Positions 12,602 through 25,113 are shown, counted from the stretch's first letter. The stretch: 64,000 bases of DNA from Mixophyes australis (GCA_036250195.1 JAVHZZ010000006.1:186433850-186497849); one strand, 5' to 3'. The notes: generated by a model not told the origin, from the sequence alone. Program-made: numbers and translations.

Positions 12602-13287
12602 AATTCAATTCTGCATGGACCACTGTTTTTTCAGGATTATCAGTAGTGGAATTTGCCTACCACAAAACACAGAAACCAGGACCAACTAAGTCTGAAGTCA
12701 ATACATTTGCCAGAATGTGTTTTGACAGTGAAAGGAAACACATGCAAGGAGAATATTTAAACATTGCACAGATAATGGTCACATTAGACATTTTCAGTTA
12801 TAGAGATTACACAGTGTAGATGATTTCATCTGAGAATAAACCTCACTACAAATGCCAGCCCAATAAGCAAACAGGCAAGAGACTAGGCTTGAAAAATAGT
12901 TCAACTCTTCACAATGCTTCCCGATACCATAATGCTAGGATCTGCTTCACAATAGGCAGGAAACATTGCTAGGAAATAAACATTTGAGGGTCATTCCACA
13001 TCAGAAGCTTTTCATGATGGCAGCAGACAGGCTCCAGGGTCATTGGTTACTGCATTTGAAACTTTAGTTCTCAGAATCAAAATTATTTTTCTTCATCTGT
13101 AAAGTGGTCCCAGCTATGTAATCCAATGGTTTTTGAGTAAATAGTAATATGGCAGTCCGTATTTAAAAGACTACCAAATGTGCACTTTTGATATGCAGCT
13201 GCCATGATTGACTACCTCTCTGTGTCTCCCTCTCTCTGGAAAGTTTCAGTTTTGTTGTTTCTAAAGGGAATCCCCTTCCCATCAGTT

Positions 13288-14811
13288 TCTGTTTGCAGAG
13301 CCGTAACAAGGGTGGTGCGGGCGGTGCCGTCGCCCCGGGCGCAAGCCCTAGGCGGGCGCAGCAGCCGCCCGCTACCTACCCCTGTAAATTCAGCCATCAG
13401 ACCTGTGGAGAAAACGGAGAAAAAGCGTCCCGTTGCCTAGCAACGGGACGCGCACACTGCGCATGCGCGGCCATGAACCCGGAAGTTAGCCTAGCAACGG
13501 GACGGGGATCCGACGGACGAGTCAGGCATCCGCTCCCGACACCTAGCATGGTGTGAGAGCGGCGCCTGACAAAGACATTATTAGTGTACTGATAAAATGT
13601 GAAATTAACAAAACAGTCATCTTCGACACTTTTTGAAAACTTGCAAGCATTTTAAATATGATGGGATATCCCGTGTTCCTCTGACTAAAGGGAGGTCTCA
13701 GACTCTGGACATGTGGAAGACACATGTGAAAAACAGCTTCATCCAGGTATTTTTGAATCCCCATTTATCAATATTACTGTTGTTTTCATGCTAACACATT
13801 AGTAGTTGGCATTGCCAACATATCTAACCCATCATTCTGTAACATGATGATATATTTGTGACATATGGTGGAAATGATTTCATATTAGGAAACATTTATG
13901 AGAATAGGTCCCCTTTAGATTAGTGATAATGAGTAGTATTCTGTAAGGAGCGCTGCCATCACATGCACTTCCTGGGAGCTTCACCTTTCCTGTGTCCCAT
14001 GTCTTCATTACTGTTCCACCCATGGTGTCTCTAATAAACTTACATATACAACTACAAGGTTAAAATGCTTCCTAAGAGCCACAAATCCATTTGTTTTCCA
14101 CATTCATTAGGCTTTAATTTATTGACTTAAACATATTCTCCTAAAGCTTTTACTAAATAAGTTGTTTTATCTTCCTGTTTCCCTGTGTATTTTTCAGCTG
14201 TGCATTTATATTATCAGGTTGCGTTCTTTATTTTTGTTGCCCTAGGAATTGTCTTGAAGCCGATCTATAGAGATAATTGTTTCCAATGTAGAAAGCACAG
14301 CAGGGCTGTCTCTTATGCCAGAGCAGTGGAAAGAAACTTTTCCTGATGATATAAGTTAGTGGCTGAAAAACACAGATTAAAAACAAAATGTTCTAGCCAA
14401 ATACTTAGTAAAAACTGCATGAGGGCATGCACATGCCGATAAATCAAATTCACATGAAGATGGGCTGCTCCTTTCAGGAGCTTTGAAAAGTATTTTTCTA
14501 AGTTTTAAGACCAGTGCAGCTCCTTTTGATAAATACCTATGATTATGCCTATGTGTTGACAATATTGTTATTAAAATGAGTACAGGCAGTTTATTGGAAG
14601 TGTTCCCTTTTCCTATTTAGAGAGCCTAGCAACAGGAAGAATTTAAAGGCTGTTTCCCTTATTTTAAATTTTTTATTTAAAGTGCTAGCCACACCCCCAC
14701 ATTAGGTTGGCCACACCCACTTGACAAATGTTACTCCCACTTAGATGGGGGGCGCCGGTGCTCTGTCTCGCCCAGGGCACTAAAATGTCTAGTTACGGCA
14801 CTGTCTGTTTG
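13288..14811. mobile_element. non-autonomous hAT-like element (13296-14803) with perfect 8-bp TSD
   Basis: TCTGTTTG flanks both sides (13288-13295 and 14804-14811). The termini are CAGAGCCGTAAC and its near inverse GTTACGGCACTG. The inner subterminal blocks, GGTGCGGGCGGTGCCGTCGC on the left and GGGGGGCGCCGGTGCTCTG on the right, are GC-rich. The 1508-bp body has no recognisable transposase. Its left 260 bases are GC-rich and contain two copies of CCTAGCAACGGGACG (13435 and 13490 regions). The first copy forms a palindrome with the preceding CGTCCCGTTG. The rest is AT-rich host-like or unknown sequence. Confidence 0.88.
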
Positions 14812-16737
14812 TTTCATTTCCTGTATGGGAGGTTTATCTCATTGCCTCAGTTTAGTTCACTTTTTTGGTATAATTTTTAACAAGGAGTATATTATGTATG
14901 CTGTACACCAGTAATCGAACATCAACTTCATTATTTTTATTCTCCACTATGAAACAGAGTACTCTGCTGATTTTTTTTTCTGGTAGTAATGTATACCTTT
15001 TTTTAACGACCCCCCCCCCCCCCCCCAAAAAAAAATAAAATAGGATCCCTAATATCGACTGAACCTAGCATTTTTAATTCTATTCGAAAACCGTGCGTTT
15101 TTGCCATAACGCGAAACATGAGGCAGATGAGGTAATTTAGTTTGGATTCGGGATGAAGAGTTACATTAGGGGGTCGAAATTTTTGGCCGATTCCTTAATA
15201 AACACCCGTAATACTTCAAACTGGAGAAAGAAGCCACGATTAGTAAATTATTTAATAAATTGAGAAATCAATATTTAATCAACTAATTGTCAGACAGTCG
15301 AGATATTTGGCAGAAATAGTGGTTTTGACATCCTTTCTTAACTAAAAATTTTTTTGTAGAAATCTGAGATGGGTGGTGGACACCCCTGGTTGAACGGACA
15401 TGGAATTAAGTTACAACAGATTATGTCAATTTACTTCAATAATTTATGGTTCATTAACACAAAGCCACAGGGAAAGTTGGCAAAAATGCAAGAAATGTAA
15501 CATGCTATTTAGGAGATACATTTTTAGATGTGATTTTCATGTATTGCGCTTTTAACAATACAAACTATTGTACTGGTGGCGTGCGTTAATGCATCAGAAT
15601 TAGAGTATGCCTCTTAAATTTTAAAAGCAGCAGTGAAATTGTAGAACACATTATTTTTCCTATTTTATTGTGCTTTTCATGTGTTACTCAATGTGCGAAA
15701 AGTGAGGGGGAAAAAATGTGCAATAAGAGAGAACGAGCTCTAACGGGTCTACACATCAATAATTATATTTATGCACCATGTCGGGCCTATTCTTGGAGCC
15801 TGAAGTGACCCCTGTGCTGTGAACTTTTTTTCCCTATTTACCGGCAGCCTAGCACTGTCAGGAGGAAATGCTCTTGGATTCTGCCAGAGATGCCTATAGG
15901 AAATGACAGGTAACGCCATCCTGAGATGACGTTACCTCTCTGCACAATGCAAAGCTTGATGCATTGCAGAACATCACGGTCCCCCATAGTAATCTATGGG
16001 GGCTGCGATGCTGCACGGTATTTGCCTAAACTGAGATTTCTGTGAAATCTCCTCCGCTATGTGTTTGCTATGTATTACATGCCTAAAAGATGCAGAAATA
16101 GTAGATTCCGCAACTTTTACGTATCAAATATGCTTGATGCATGGACCCCCCCAATGTGAGTCTAGTCTTATGAAAGACATTTCTGAAAAAATGGTTCTAA
16201 AGCTGTAACTAGACATTTTATTTTATTAATCCAGATATGGGCGACAAGCGGCCCTCATAGCTTTCTCCTGTGGCCCCCAGCTCCTTCCCGCTTTATTGTC
16301 AGTCTTTTTTTATATAGTTTGCAACACTTGTTCAAAAAGCCTGGTGATAGGCGTCTCTGGTTAAATGTATTGTCATAACTTAATAAAGAGATTAGGGGTA
16401 AAGTACGGCCCTTTTGAAGGATAGAGGTCCTCCTCATTATGTCCCCGAAGCAGGTTGCATATGACCGATATAAACTATAGTTAAAAATAACGGACTCTGA
16501 TTATTGGGTTTTTTCGCTTAGTTGTCACTTTTAAAAAATTTCCACCAAGATATATAAATCTCTAGATTAAAAGAATAAAATAAAACAAAAGCAACAAAAC
16601 ATTTTTTATTACTTTTCTCTAACAATAATAAGTCTAGGTTACTCCTCTTTTTGGTTAGTCAGACTAGCTTGACTCCATTTAAAGTGTGCCTGACACCTAC
16701 ACAAAATGGAGCCAGCAAAATGACTTGAACACTCTAA
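14812..16737. other. non-genic stretch
   Basis: No gene recognised. It contains C17 followed by an A-run (15010-15035). At about 15790-16060 lies a moderately GC-rich segment with internal inverted pieces (GGTAACGCCATCC against ATGACGTTACC; TCCCCCATAG against CTATGGGGG) that is probably another degraded MITE. An unassigned segment resembling degraded repeat follows at about 16230-16470. Confidence 0.4.
15010..15036 (+). repeat. C17 tract followed by A-run
   Basis: C from 15010 to 15026, then A-rich sequence; simple repeat. Confidence 0.95.
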
Positions 16738-16970
16738 GGGGCGTATTCAATTGTTCCTCCGGCCGCCGGAAAAACGAGCGCTCTAAAACTATTACCGTTT
16801 ATATGGTAATTACTCGCTGAATTTCATCTCGCAGCTCCCTGAGCTGTGAGATGAAATTCAGCGCGTAAACTACCGTATTAACGTTTTTTTGCGCGCAATA
16901 TTACCGTATAAACAGTAATAGTTTTAACTCGCTCGTTTTTCCGGCGGCCGGAGGAAAAATTGAATACCCC
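16738..16970. mobile_element. foldback MITE, TTA-target family, copy 1
   Basis: Starts GGGGCGTATTCAATTGTTCC and ends GGAAAAATTGAATACCCC. Nearly the whole 233 bp is palindromic: the CCTCCGGCCGCCGGAAAAACG arm is mirrored at 16935-16955, and the centre is GCAGCTCCCTGAGCTGTGAG. Flanks are TAA and TTT, a weakened trinucleotide duplication. It belongs with the copies at 44624 and 47538. PIF/Harbinger-type mobilisation is inferred from the TWA-like target. Confidence 0.85.
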
Positions 16971-17221
16971 TTTAAATGTGCTTGAGGACACCAGATATAT
17001 TCCTGTACGGACATACAAGGACAGGGACAGCAGAGGTAGCTTAAGTTTATAAGAATATATTACACAGCTTTCACATAGTCCACCCACAAGGGTTGAACTA
17101 AACATGGTGCACAACACTAAAACTGGTTATTTATTAACAAAGTGCAAAAGAGCAAATGTGTAATAACCCATAGCAACAAATCAGCAATTAGCTTTTTACA
17201 GCAAGTTAAATAATGAAAGCT

Positions 17222-17610
17222 AAGGCTGGGTACACACTAGACAAAACGTCTCCCGATGAGAAATCCTTAACGATTTTACCAACGATTAAAAAAAAAATCC
17301 TGATCAGCATGCTGGTTCCTGTGTACACACTAAACACATTTTACACAATTTACCTTCACATCTGTGCGCATCTGGCATAACCATCGGCTGAAAAGATTGT
17401 CACTCTGCACACTCCAGAGATATATGGACTCTGCCAGTCATGAGGACACACACACTGCAGAATTGTAACGACATCGTCAATCGTTGAATGAGATTTTTAG
17501 TCCGGATTATGTGCTTTGGAATGATAATCGTTCATCATTGCAGTGTGCACACTATTGCGATATCAGGCCGAACAGTCATTTATTGTGTGATTGTATCCCG
17601 CCTAAGCTAT
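17222..17610. repeat. probable degraded MITE starting GGCTGGGTACACACTA
   Basis: Begins AAGGCTGGGTACACACTAGAC and has internal blocks ending TGTGTACACAC and CAGTGTGCACACTATTGC. The right end is diverged. It resembles a common low-complexity MITE type in frogs, but the boundaries are uncertain. Confidence 0.5.
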
Positions 17611-18419
17611 AATTGGTTGTTACGGGTTACTGCTCATTTGCACTTTGTTAGTACATAAACCCTTAAGGCTAATTTACGAACATGCAAATGTTTTTGTGTC
17701 AACTGCTTACTTTTACACAAAGGTGCCAGAAGAACACCCCAGATCTGCCAGATCTGGGGGTGTTCCTTGCCAAGATTTCATTTTGCGGGAAGGGATTACT
17801 TAAATGAGCTGGTGGGGGTGCAGAAGGCTCATTCATTATTTTACTTTTCCTCCCAACAAAAAGACTTGAATTCTGTAGCTGGTTACATATGCTAGCAACT
17901 CATCCTTGTCCCAAAATTGAAGTGGGACTCATAATACACCTTCTAATTGTACTATTTTATTTATTTATTTATTAGGAAATTGCATTTTTGGGTACTTTTT
18001 TTTTTTTTTTTTTAAATCAATGTAATAAGACCCTTCAAACACATAAAACCCTTCAAACACACAAAAGTGACACGAGTAACAAGCTAATCATGAGATTGAG
18101 GGAACATCAAGACTATCTTTAAAAATAAAGCGAAACAAAGCAGAATTTTGAAAGGGGGGGGGGGGGGGGTAAAAAGTTAAGTTAATAAAGGGCCCTAAAA
18201 TGGAAATAGGTTGGACTTTGATGTGCAGTTTTAACAATTTCCACCATATACATTTCCCAAAGCAATTGTCAACTTACAAATATAGGCACATACTGAATAA
18301 AAGGGGTGTTTCCAAAGCCCAGAAAGTGAGCAAGTACATACAATGCACTAGGAGGACAATTTGTCACACTTACAGTGAGAGCCCAGTTTGTCAATGAGTC
18401 TGTATCGGTTTATTAAACA
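17611..18419. other. non-genic stretch with homopolymer runs
   Basis: Contains (TTTA)n and a T-run at about 17960-18015 and a G16 run at 18154-18169. No gene seen. Confidence 0.4.
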
Positions 18420-19085
18420 TTGGTGGTATTATTATTAACCTTTATTTATAAGGTGTCATATGAGGTCCGCAGCACCATACAGAGGGGAAACAACATGACA
18501 GTGCAAGGTATAACAGTACAATACAGTGAACAAATAATACTACAACTCTCAACACAGCTACTGGGGTGCAAGCGGTATATTCAGCGCAGGCTGAAACCTG
18601 TGCCCTTTAGCGCAGGAGCACACAGGTTTAGAGCCACTGAAAGAGGTGTAAAAACAATGGAGGAGTGGAGTCAATGGGCAGAGAGCCCAAGGAGTAGGTG
18701 CGCAGTGTAGCTGGTGAACAAAAGTTATAGGTATGAGAAAAGGAGGGGAGAGGGCCCTGCTCACTAGAGCTTAGAATTTAAAGGGAAAGGGGCAGACAAA
18801 TGGTGGACACATGGGGATGAGATAATGTAAGGGGATCGGAGGGCGAGAAGCAAGAGTGGGAGAGATGGAGGATGAATGAAAGTGAAGTGTACTACATGGT
18901 GACATGGTTAAGTGGAGGACTGGTAGGCTTTTCTAAACAGGTAGGTTTTCAATGACTGTCTGCAGCTATAGGGGGCAGTCTGATAGAACGAGGGAGATAC
19001 TTCCAGTGGGAGGCAGCACGGGAGAGATCCTGGATAAAGGAGTGAGATGTGGTTACCAGAAGGGGAGGAAAGGATATATATATAA
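18420..19085. repeat. long dispersed repeat, purine-rich, unclassified
   Basis: Begins near TATTATTAACCTTTATTTAT and includes CCGCAGCACCATACAGAGGG, AGGGCCCTGCTCACTAGAGC and GGAGGACTGGTAGGCTTTTC. The later part includes GGGAGGCAGCACGGGAGAGA. I recognise this general sequence as a frequent anuran interspersed repeat, but cannot assign it to a class from sequence alone. No protein is preserved. Confidence 0.55.
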
Positions 19086-20170
19086 TAGGGCATGTCAGCA
19101 ATGTACTTTCTGGAACTTATTGATTCTTAGAGGAACTAAGGTTAAAGCTAAAACACCTTCATAGGTTACATCAAAAGGTGCAATGGCCCTAATATTACTG
19201 AATATCTAATATCACATGTGTTATAGGGCTAAATTATTATTTCTTAGGAAGTTATAACGGTTGTGTTTATTCAGGACAAACATGACTAATTTTTACCTCC
19301 CTGCAGACAATATCTATATTTGATAATAACTGGTGTACATATTTCTTTAACGTGAGACATATCTCCAGTGGTTTACAGCCTACTCTACCAAGTCCCTTGT
19401 CGTCAACCACAAAAGGTTACCTTGGGTGTGTACACCAGCTGACACCAACATTCACTGGCTCCAAGCCAGATACCTTTCTCATTTATTATAAGGTGCACGT
19501 GTGCCGGCTGCCTGTCTTGTAAAATGTAGAACAATTTGCAACAGTGACAATCACCCTGACTCAGGTATTCAAATGTAAAAGCTGAAGTTTAGGAATCCAA
19601 TGAGATGATGCCGTCCCTATGACCTCGATGTTGTCATGAGACGCAATCATAAGCAACTTTTACAGCATCATAAAAAAACAATTCTAAATAATGATAAAGG
19701 AGATTTTTCCACCCTTTCCAGTCACAGGTCTTGAATGGCCGATCATAAACCATTTAATTTAAGGCTACAGTTGATCCAACACTTTAAGCTATTTTTCCTT
19801 GCAAATAATATTTTGATTATACTTCACAGGAACATAAACATTAAGCCTGACCTAAGATCTATTTTGTATCATGTGGATTTGATTCTGTGCCTACTCAAAG
19901 CAATTTCATTTTATATGCATCTACCTGTTTTACTGGCTTGAAATTACATTTTTTATGGGTCCATTAAACAATATTTGGGGAAACCAAAGGGTTCTAATGC
20001 AACAAAAACTGCATTTTTATATAAACGGTTGTCATACTCCCATTTTTCTTTAGTTTATCCAAAAACTGATAAATCAGTGATAAAATAAACTCAACTCCGA
20101 AAACATTAAATGTTTGTGCTTAAACAATGATTGAACACGAAAGTACCAGAGGGCTTTTTGTAAGGCCCAT
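19086..20170. other. non-genic stretch
   Basis: AT-rich, no gene or clear repeat seen. Confidence 0.4.
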
Positions 20171-20801
20171 GGGGTATATTTAAGAAAGCACGGTAGTGTA
20201 CTATCGTGCACTTACTGTGGAAATCAGCTCCCGATGTGCCCTCCGCAAATTTATTAAAGGTGCATCGCAGCAGATATCATGGATATCTGCTGCTTTGCAC
20301 TCCTGATCGTTTTTGCAAGCAGTCACCATTCAACAGAATGGTGACTGCTCCTGGCCGCAATCTAACAAGTCCCGAAAAAATGTTTTTTTCAGGAACTTGT
20401 TGTGTTAATGTATGCCAGCTGGCGTACATCATCCAAAATGCTGCTAAAACTGTTGTTCTTGGTTATGTACAGCTCTGCTCCGGAGAGCAGAGCTGGACAG
20501 CGCATGGGCAGGGAGTGATCTTGTGATCCCTCCCTGTCACAGCCTCAAGCTCTCCGGACGGCACATGCGCAGTTGCATGAAGAACTGAAAGTACACTGAA
20601 GAGGAGGAGATCCGGAGACAGCACGACTGAAGAGGCAGTGGCGAGTATGGTTTTTTTTTTTATCACGGAAACAGCAGTTTTTCGGAACTGCTGTTTCTGT
20701 GATCTATTTTTCATAAATTTGAGAAATACATCAATCCTTATCCATGCGATAAGGATTGATAAGTATTTCTCGTTTTGCCCGATAAATGATAAATGTGCCC
20801 C
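20171..20801 (+). mobile_element. large MITE, copy 1 (631 bp)
   Basis: Runs from GGGGTATATTTAAGAAAGCACGG (left end) to GATAAATGTGCCCC (right end). Internal inverted pieces include the hairpin AAACAGCAG ... CTGCTGTTT near 20668-20698 and AATCCTTATC ... GATAAGGATTG near 20733-20760. The sequence is homologous over its length to 23479-24130 in the opposite orientation. Long reading frames here are fortuitous. No clean target duplication is visible (CAT and TAT flanks). Confidence 0.82.
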
Positions 20802-21518
20802 TATGTCTCTTGTTGGAGGTCTCCTTTCCCAATGTGAAACTGCTAGCTACAGAGACATTAAATTTAGCTGGAAACGATCCTCATTATGGAACAGGCCATT
20901 TTGTAGAGGTACAATGTTTATGCGATACAAACGTGCAGTTCCACTTTTGTTATGTCATTCCATGCAATACTTGGAAATTCACATTTAGTGGAAATGATGA
21001 TGGCCTTTGAGCAGAGCTGGGATGATGACCGACAACAAATTCTCTGTGTGGCATGGTAGAACTGAGAAAACGGTCAAATTACCCTCATTTCTATAGCTAG
21101 TGCAAATGGCCACAGTTGAACGTTAACACCAACACTTAACATGGTGAGTATTACCATCTCACAGCGCTTCCACTTACCGCTCAGGGTCAAATAACATACT
21201 GGTTTCTAATTGGCCCTGCTCTTTGTGGGATTGTTGAAAATTAGATTGCAAGCTCAACTGCATTATAAAAGGATGTATGGAGAACATCTGACTGCACAAT
21301 GTTGGAGACTATGTTGTGCTATATAAAATACTATTATAACAAGGATACCAAGTAGTACACGTGAGATATGACAATTCAGCACAGGGTCCTACAAGAGCCT
21401 TGCGGAAAGTGTGGCTGGGCACACTTACGGATATGACAGTACCCAAAAAACTGCTGATTTTTTATTACACTTATCACAAGAGGCTCTGAAGGGACATCAT
21501 GAAGAACTGAATAGGCCC

Positions 21519-21564
<46 letters not shown>

Positions 21565-22511
21565 CACACACATTTGTGCAATAAGAAGTTAATGCACGTT
21601 CTTATGTAGTACAAATTCTTCATATTAATAAGTAAGTCTAGTCCAGAGGGACCATTCAAACACCTGTAATCCACCCTTCCTAAGAGACTGAGACCAATTA
21701 AACTGAAAACATGTAATAAATAGCATTAGATTAACCTTTCATTTGTAATAAATGGATATAATGTCCAACAAACACTAAGGAAACCAAAAGCAAAGTAAAC
21801 TGTTATAACTCTTAAGCAGCCATAAAAAATAAAGAAGAGCTATACTCCATAAGTTTATACCATATTTATAATGCAGGTTATCTCTCCAGCTTCTAAAACT
21901 AATTATATTATTAATAATTAATGTTGTATTAGCAGTAAAAACATATAGCTTATCTTTAATTTACTGAAATATGATACATTGCAAGAAAACATTAACACAC
22001 ATACAAAGCAATGCAAATGTTCCAACACCCAGACTGAAATTGCCCTCCTTCTTATTTACAATTGAATATTTTTTATGTGACTTTAAAATATTTACCAAGC
22101 GAGAAAAAAAATACTGACAGTTATTAAAGTGATGTTTTTAAATAAAATGTATGTATTATAAAACAAATCAATTTTATGAGCAAAGGTCCAAAAAAAAAAA
22201 AGTAATTCAAGTGGGCAAGCATACATTTAACTGCCATTAATATAAAATACTTAGTAAAGTTATTGTTAAATGTAATGATGAATAATATACATGTGGGTGC
22301 ACTAAAGCAAAATAATCAGCTTAGATCAAAAATAAAGTTTTACAGAGCACAGCAAAACAGCATAATTAAAAGTAAAACAAACCTAAAAAGAGTTGAGGGT
22401 CTCAACTAGGAAGACCACAAAAGTAAGATTCTAATACACTGTATATAGCATCGCTTTAAATCGCTACAACTTCAACTACGCCCCTCTTTGCTAAGTTAAA
22501 ACTATAGTTAC
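20802..22511. other. AT-rich non-genic stretch
   Basis: Contains a possible LINE/SINE-type tail at about 21240-21345 (GATTGCAAGCTCAAC ... GTGCTATATAAAATAC) and the (AT)n microsatellite. No coding exon recognised. If the exon at 22512 is real, this is the start of its first intron. Confidence 0.4.
21524..21575. repeat. (AT)n microsatellite
   Basis: About 18 TA units, grading into TACACACACA on the right. Confidence 0.95.
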
Positions 22512-22660
22512 CTGTCAGCCGCTGTCAGTGTCCCGCTACGTTCTAGAACACAGCTCCCTCTCCTTTACATCGGGGAAACCTTGACAATCTTTAAACTGAA
22601 CTAACTTCCAGGCAGGTGTGGAGCGGTACATTCCAAGTGCATCCTGGGAGATGCAGTCTT
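22512..22660 (-). other. putative untranslated first exon of an unidentified gene
   Basis: On the minus strand a good 5' splice site, CTGACAG|GTAACTATAG, ends an exon at 22512. A TATA-like TTATATAG lies at 22686-22693, so transcription would start near 22655-22660 and the exon would be about 145 bases. The sequence has higher GC than its surroundings. No long open frame is present, so it would be 5' UTR. I could not find downstream coding exons in 1-22511 and cannot name the gene. Confidence 0.4.
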
Positions 22661-22716
22661 AAACATCATGAAACGCAGAGGAGATCTATATAACAAAGAC
22701 TACAACTCCCAGGAGC
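22638..22716 (-). promoter_or_regulatory. putative core promoter: TATA box and two ZNF143-like motifs
   Basis: GACTACAACTCCCAGGAGCG (plus strand, 22697-22716) and the minus-strand GACTGCATCTCCCAGGATGC (22659-22640) both resemble the ACTACAAnTCCCAGnATGC motif bound by ZNF143 (Staf), usually found near start sites. A minus-strand TATA-like box at 22686-22693 lies between them. Together with the donor at 22512 this argues for a minus-strand promoter. No expression evidence is available. Confidence 0.45.
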
Positions 22717-23478
22717 GCTCAGCTGAGCAGGCGTACCCTAGCTCTCCCCAATATGGAACTAAAGTGCTGAAAGGGTGTGCCTTTTAATGGCAGGAATATT
22801 GTGTTACAAGACTGTTTCCTGAATCCCTAAGAGGTGGATGAAAGGAATGATTTTTATATGTACCTTTGTCAAATTGCTTTTAACGAATGCGAAATTTTAC
22901 CTATTGAGTAGTTGGAATTGGATGAAGTTGAACTGAGAGGAACATCTGATATGCCCGCAGTTGTTTAATACACTGTACTAATCCAACTGAGGTTAATGTA
23001 TCTAGCAGGGCAAACCAAGATATTCTGATTTTAATATCTTAACAGGTATAATATCTTTATGTTATCCAGATTATACATAGAGCTATAGGGGATCTCCATA
23101 TTTTTGTTTTATATCAAATTGCTTGATAAAATTATTTGTTTTTTTGTCTGCTGTCGCCGGTGAGACTCTTCAGTTGTTAGCCTCCTTGATCCGTTTGGGG
23201 CATGTCAAAACAATGTCGGGTTGCTCCCTTCCTCTGAGCCCCCCACACTGTTTTCAAAAGACCCAATGCCTCTTCCGATACTAGACCATGCATGTTCAGA
23301 AGAGGCCCTTGCTATGCTCTATTGAGGACAGAAGGACCCAAGTGACAAAATTGGCATTTACAGGCCCCTACCCACATTTTTGCATGTGCACTGTTACACC
23401 CCTGAACACATCACTAGTGGAAGAGTATAAAATGGTCAGCATGGACATAGACATAGTATGTCCCCTCTTAAGCACTAA
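22717..23478. other. non-genic stretch upstream of the putative promoter
   Basis: No gene or clear repeat recognised. Confidence 0.4.
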
Positions 23479-24130
23479 GGGGCACATTTATCATTAATCG
23501 GCAAAAGTGAGAAATAGTTATCAATCCTTATCGCAAGGATAAGGATTGAACTATTTCTCAAATTTATTAAAAAGGGAACACAGAAACAGCAGTTCCGAAA
23601 AACTGCTGTTTCTGTGATAGAAAAAAAATCACACTTACCCCCCTCTTCGGATGCGCTGTCTCAGGATCTCCTCTTCGTTCCTCTTCTTCCTTCAATTGCG
23701 CATGTGCAATGCACTTGCGCACAAAGTCCCCACTCTGTCTCTGCAACTATCATTGCAGAGAGCGCGCTGAGTGACAGGGGGGATCATGTGATCCCTCCAC
23801 ACATGCGCTTTCCAGCTCTGCTCTTCGGAGCAGAGCTGACAGCAGTGGATTTCTTCAATTCTGATAATGTACGCCAGCTTCAGCTGGCGTACATTGTCAA
23901 GACAAGTTCCCCCCAAAAAAAAAAAATCGGGACTTGTAAGATTGCGGCCAAAGCAGTCACCATTCTGTTGAATGGTGACTGCTCGCAAAAACGATCAGGA
24001 GTGCAAAGCAGCAGATATCCATGATATCTGCTGCGATGCACCTTTAATAAATTTGCGGAGGGCACATCGGGACTTTAATTCCACGGTAAGTGCACAATAG
24101 TGCACTACCGTGATTTGTTAAATATGCCCC
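23479..24130 (-). mobile_element. large MITE, copy 2 (652 bp, opposite orientation)
   Basis: Begins GGGGCACATTTATCATTAATC and ends GTTAAATATGCCCC, the inverse of the 20171-20801 element. The same AAACAGCAG/CTGCTGTTT hairpin and the shared blocks GATATCTGCTGC and GCAGTCACCATTC appear in reverse order. Non-coding. Flanks TAA and AAG are not a convincing target duplication. Confidence 0.82.
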
Positions 24131-25113
24131 AAGGTCTACTTAGTCTATATCCAGGCAAATTTGAGGAGCATATCTGAATCATTTTGACACTTCAAATAAA
24201 AGAGTCAAAGGAGGAAACCCAAGCTAACTTCGGAGACACAGTGGGTCCCATGGGACCATGTGCCACAGGGAATTTCAGTGACTTCAAGCTGTCAATGCCG
24301 CAGGACTGTGTCCCCAGACTCTCATTCCCAATTTACTAGAGCTGAATTTAGCCCAGTGTTGACCCTAAGCCTCAGTGACCTAATCCTGAAGGTTTGCCTC
24401 CAGCCCAGTGCTTTCTGGCTGCACATTGGCAGTGAGGTTAACAGATCTGCCACTATTGGTAATGCTAAAAGTCCTGGGTGACCATGGACAGATAAGAGGG
24501 TCAGCCTGAATTTTTGGTTAAGGAAGCTGATGGCTGTTCTAACCATCCCCAGAACTGTGTTAAAAGCTGTATGAAAGGAGGGCCAGTAGCACATGTTAAG
24601 GTATACATACTTGGAACAGCTCAATTTAGCTAATAAAATGCAATTACTACTAGATCAAGCTTGTACCTGCAAAGACGCCTGCTTCTTGCACTGCTGTGCT
24701 TCTGTGATGAATAGATTAAAGTAACACATTAATCCACCCCAGCAGTCCTGCTTTGAGCACAGCATTCCTAAAAGCATGTCTCTGCCAGCTAGCCAGCTGT
24801 CCTTATCCACTGTAAGTAGTCAGGGAAGATTCAGCCAGAGCAATCGCAGAAAAGGTACTGCAGCAGCTATATAGTACCCTAGAAGTGTGAGAGGTCCCAG
24901 GTGCTGTTGTAGGAGCTTTTTTTGACAGATATTACCCTCCTATAACTGGGGCACCACATTGGTGTGCAGTTGACACAGTAGATGAGTGACTGGCTTAACA
25001 AAGCTGTGCCAGTGCCAGTAACTGCTAGTTGAAGAAAACCAGCAAAATCCCCAAAATGCATTGTGAAGCAGAATGTTGTAATAAGCCCATCCAGTCCCAT
25101 CTAGACTATTATA
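24131..25113. other. non-genic stretch
   Basis: No gene or recognisable repeat. Confidence 0.4.

Larger units (their letters stand above)
9501..13287. other. non-genic stretch with minor repeats
   Basis: No gene recognised. Minor features are a dispersed repeat at about 11025-11155, a short pyrimidine tandem repeat at 11171-11224 and a G14 run at 12588-12601. The remainder is unassigned. Confidence 0.4.

Noticed and set aside
20206..20526. 106-codon plus-strand frame, with a similar one at 23692-23988 on minus
   Set aside because: Both lie inside the two copies of the large MITE and translate the same non-coding DNA. They resemble each other because the DNA does, and neither shows codon-level conservation.
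1..22511. Coding exons of genes that neighbour JUP in mammals (hap1, gastrin, eif1)
   Set aside because: I looked for them and saw no recognisable exon; small exons could be missed by eye.
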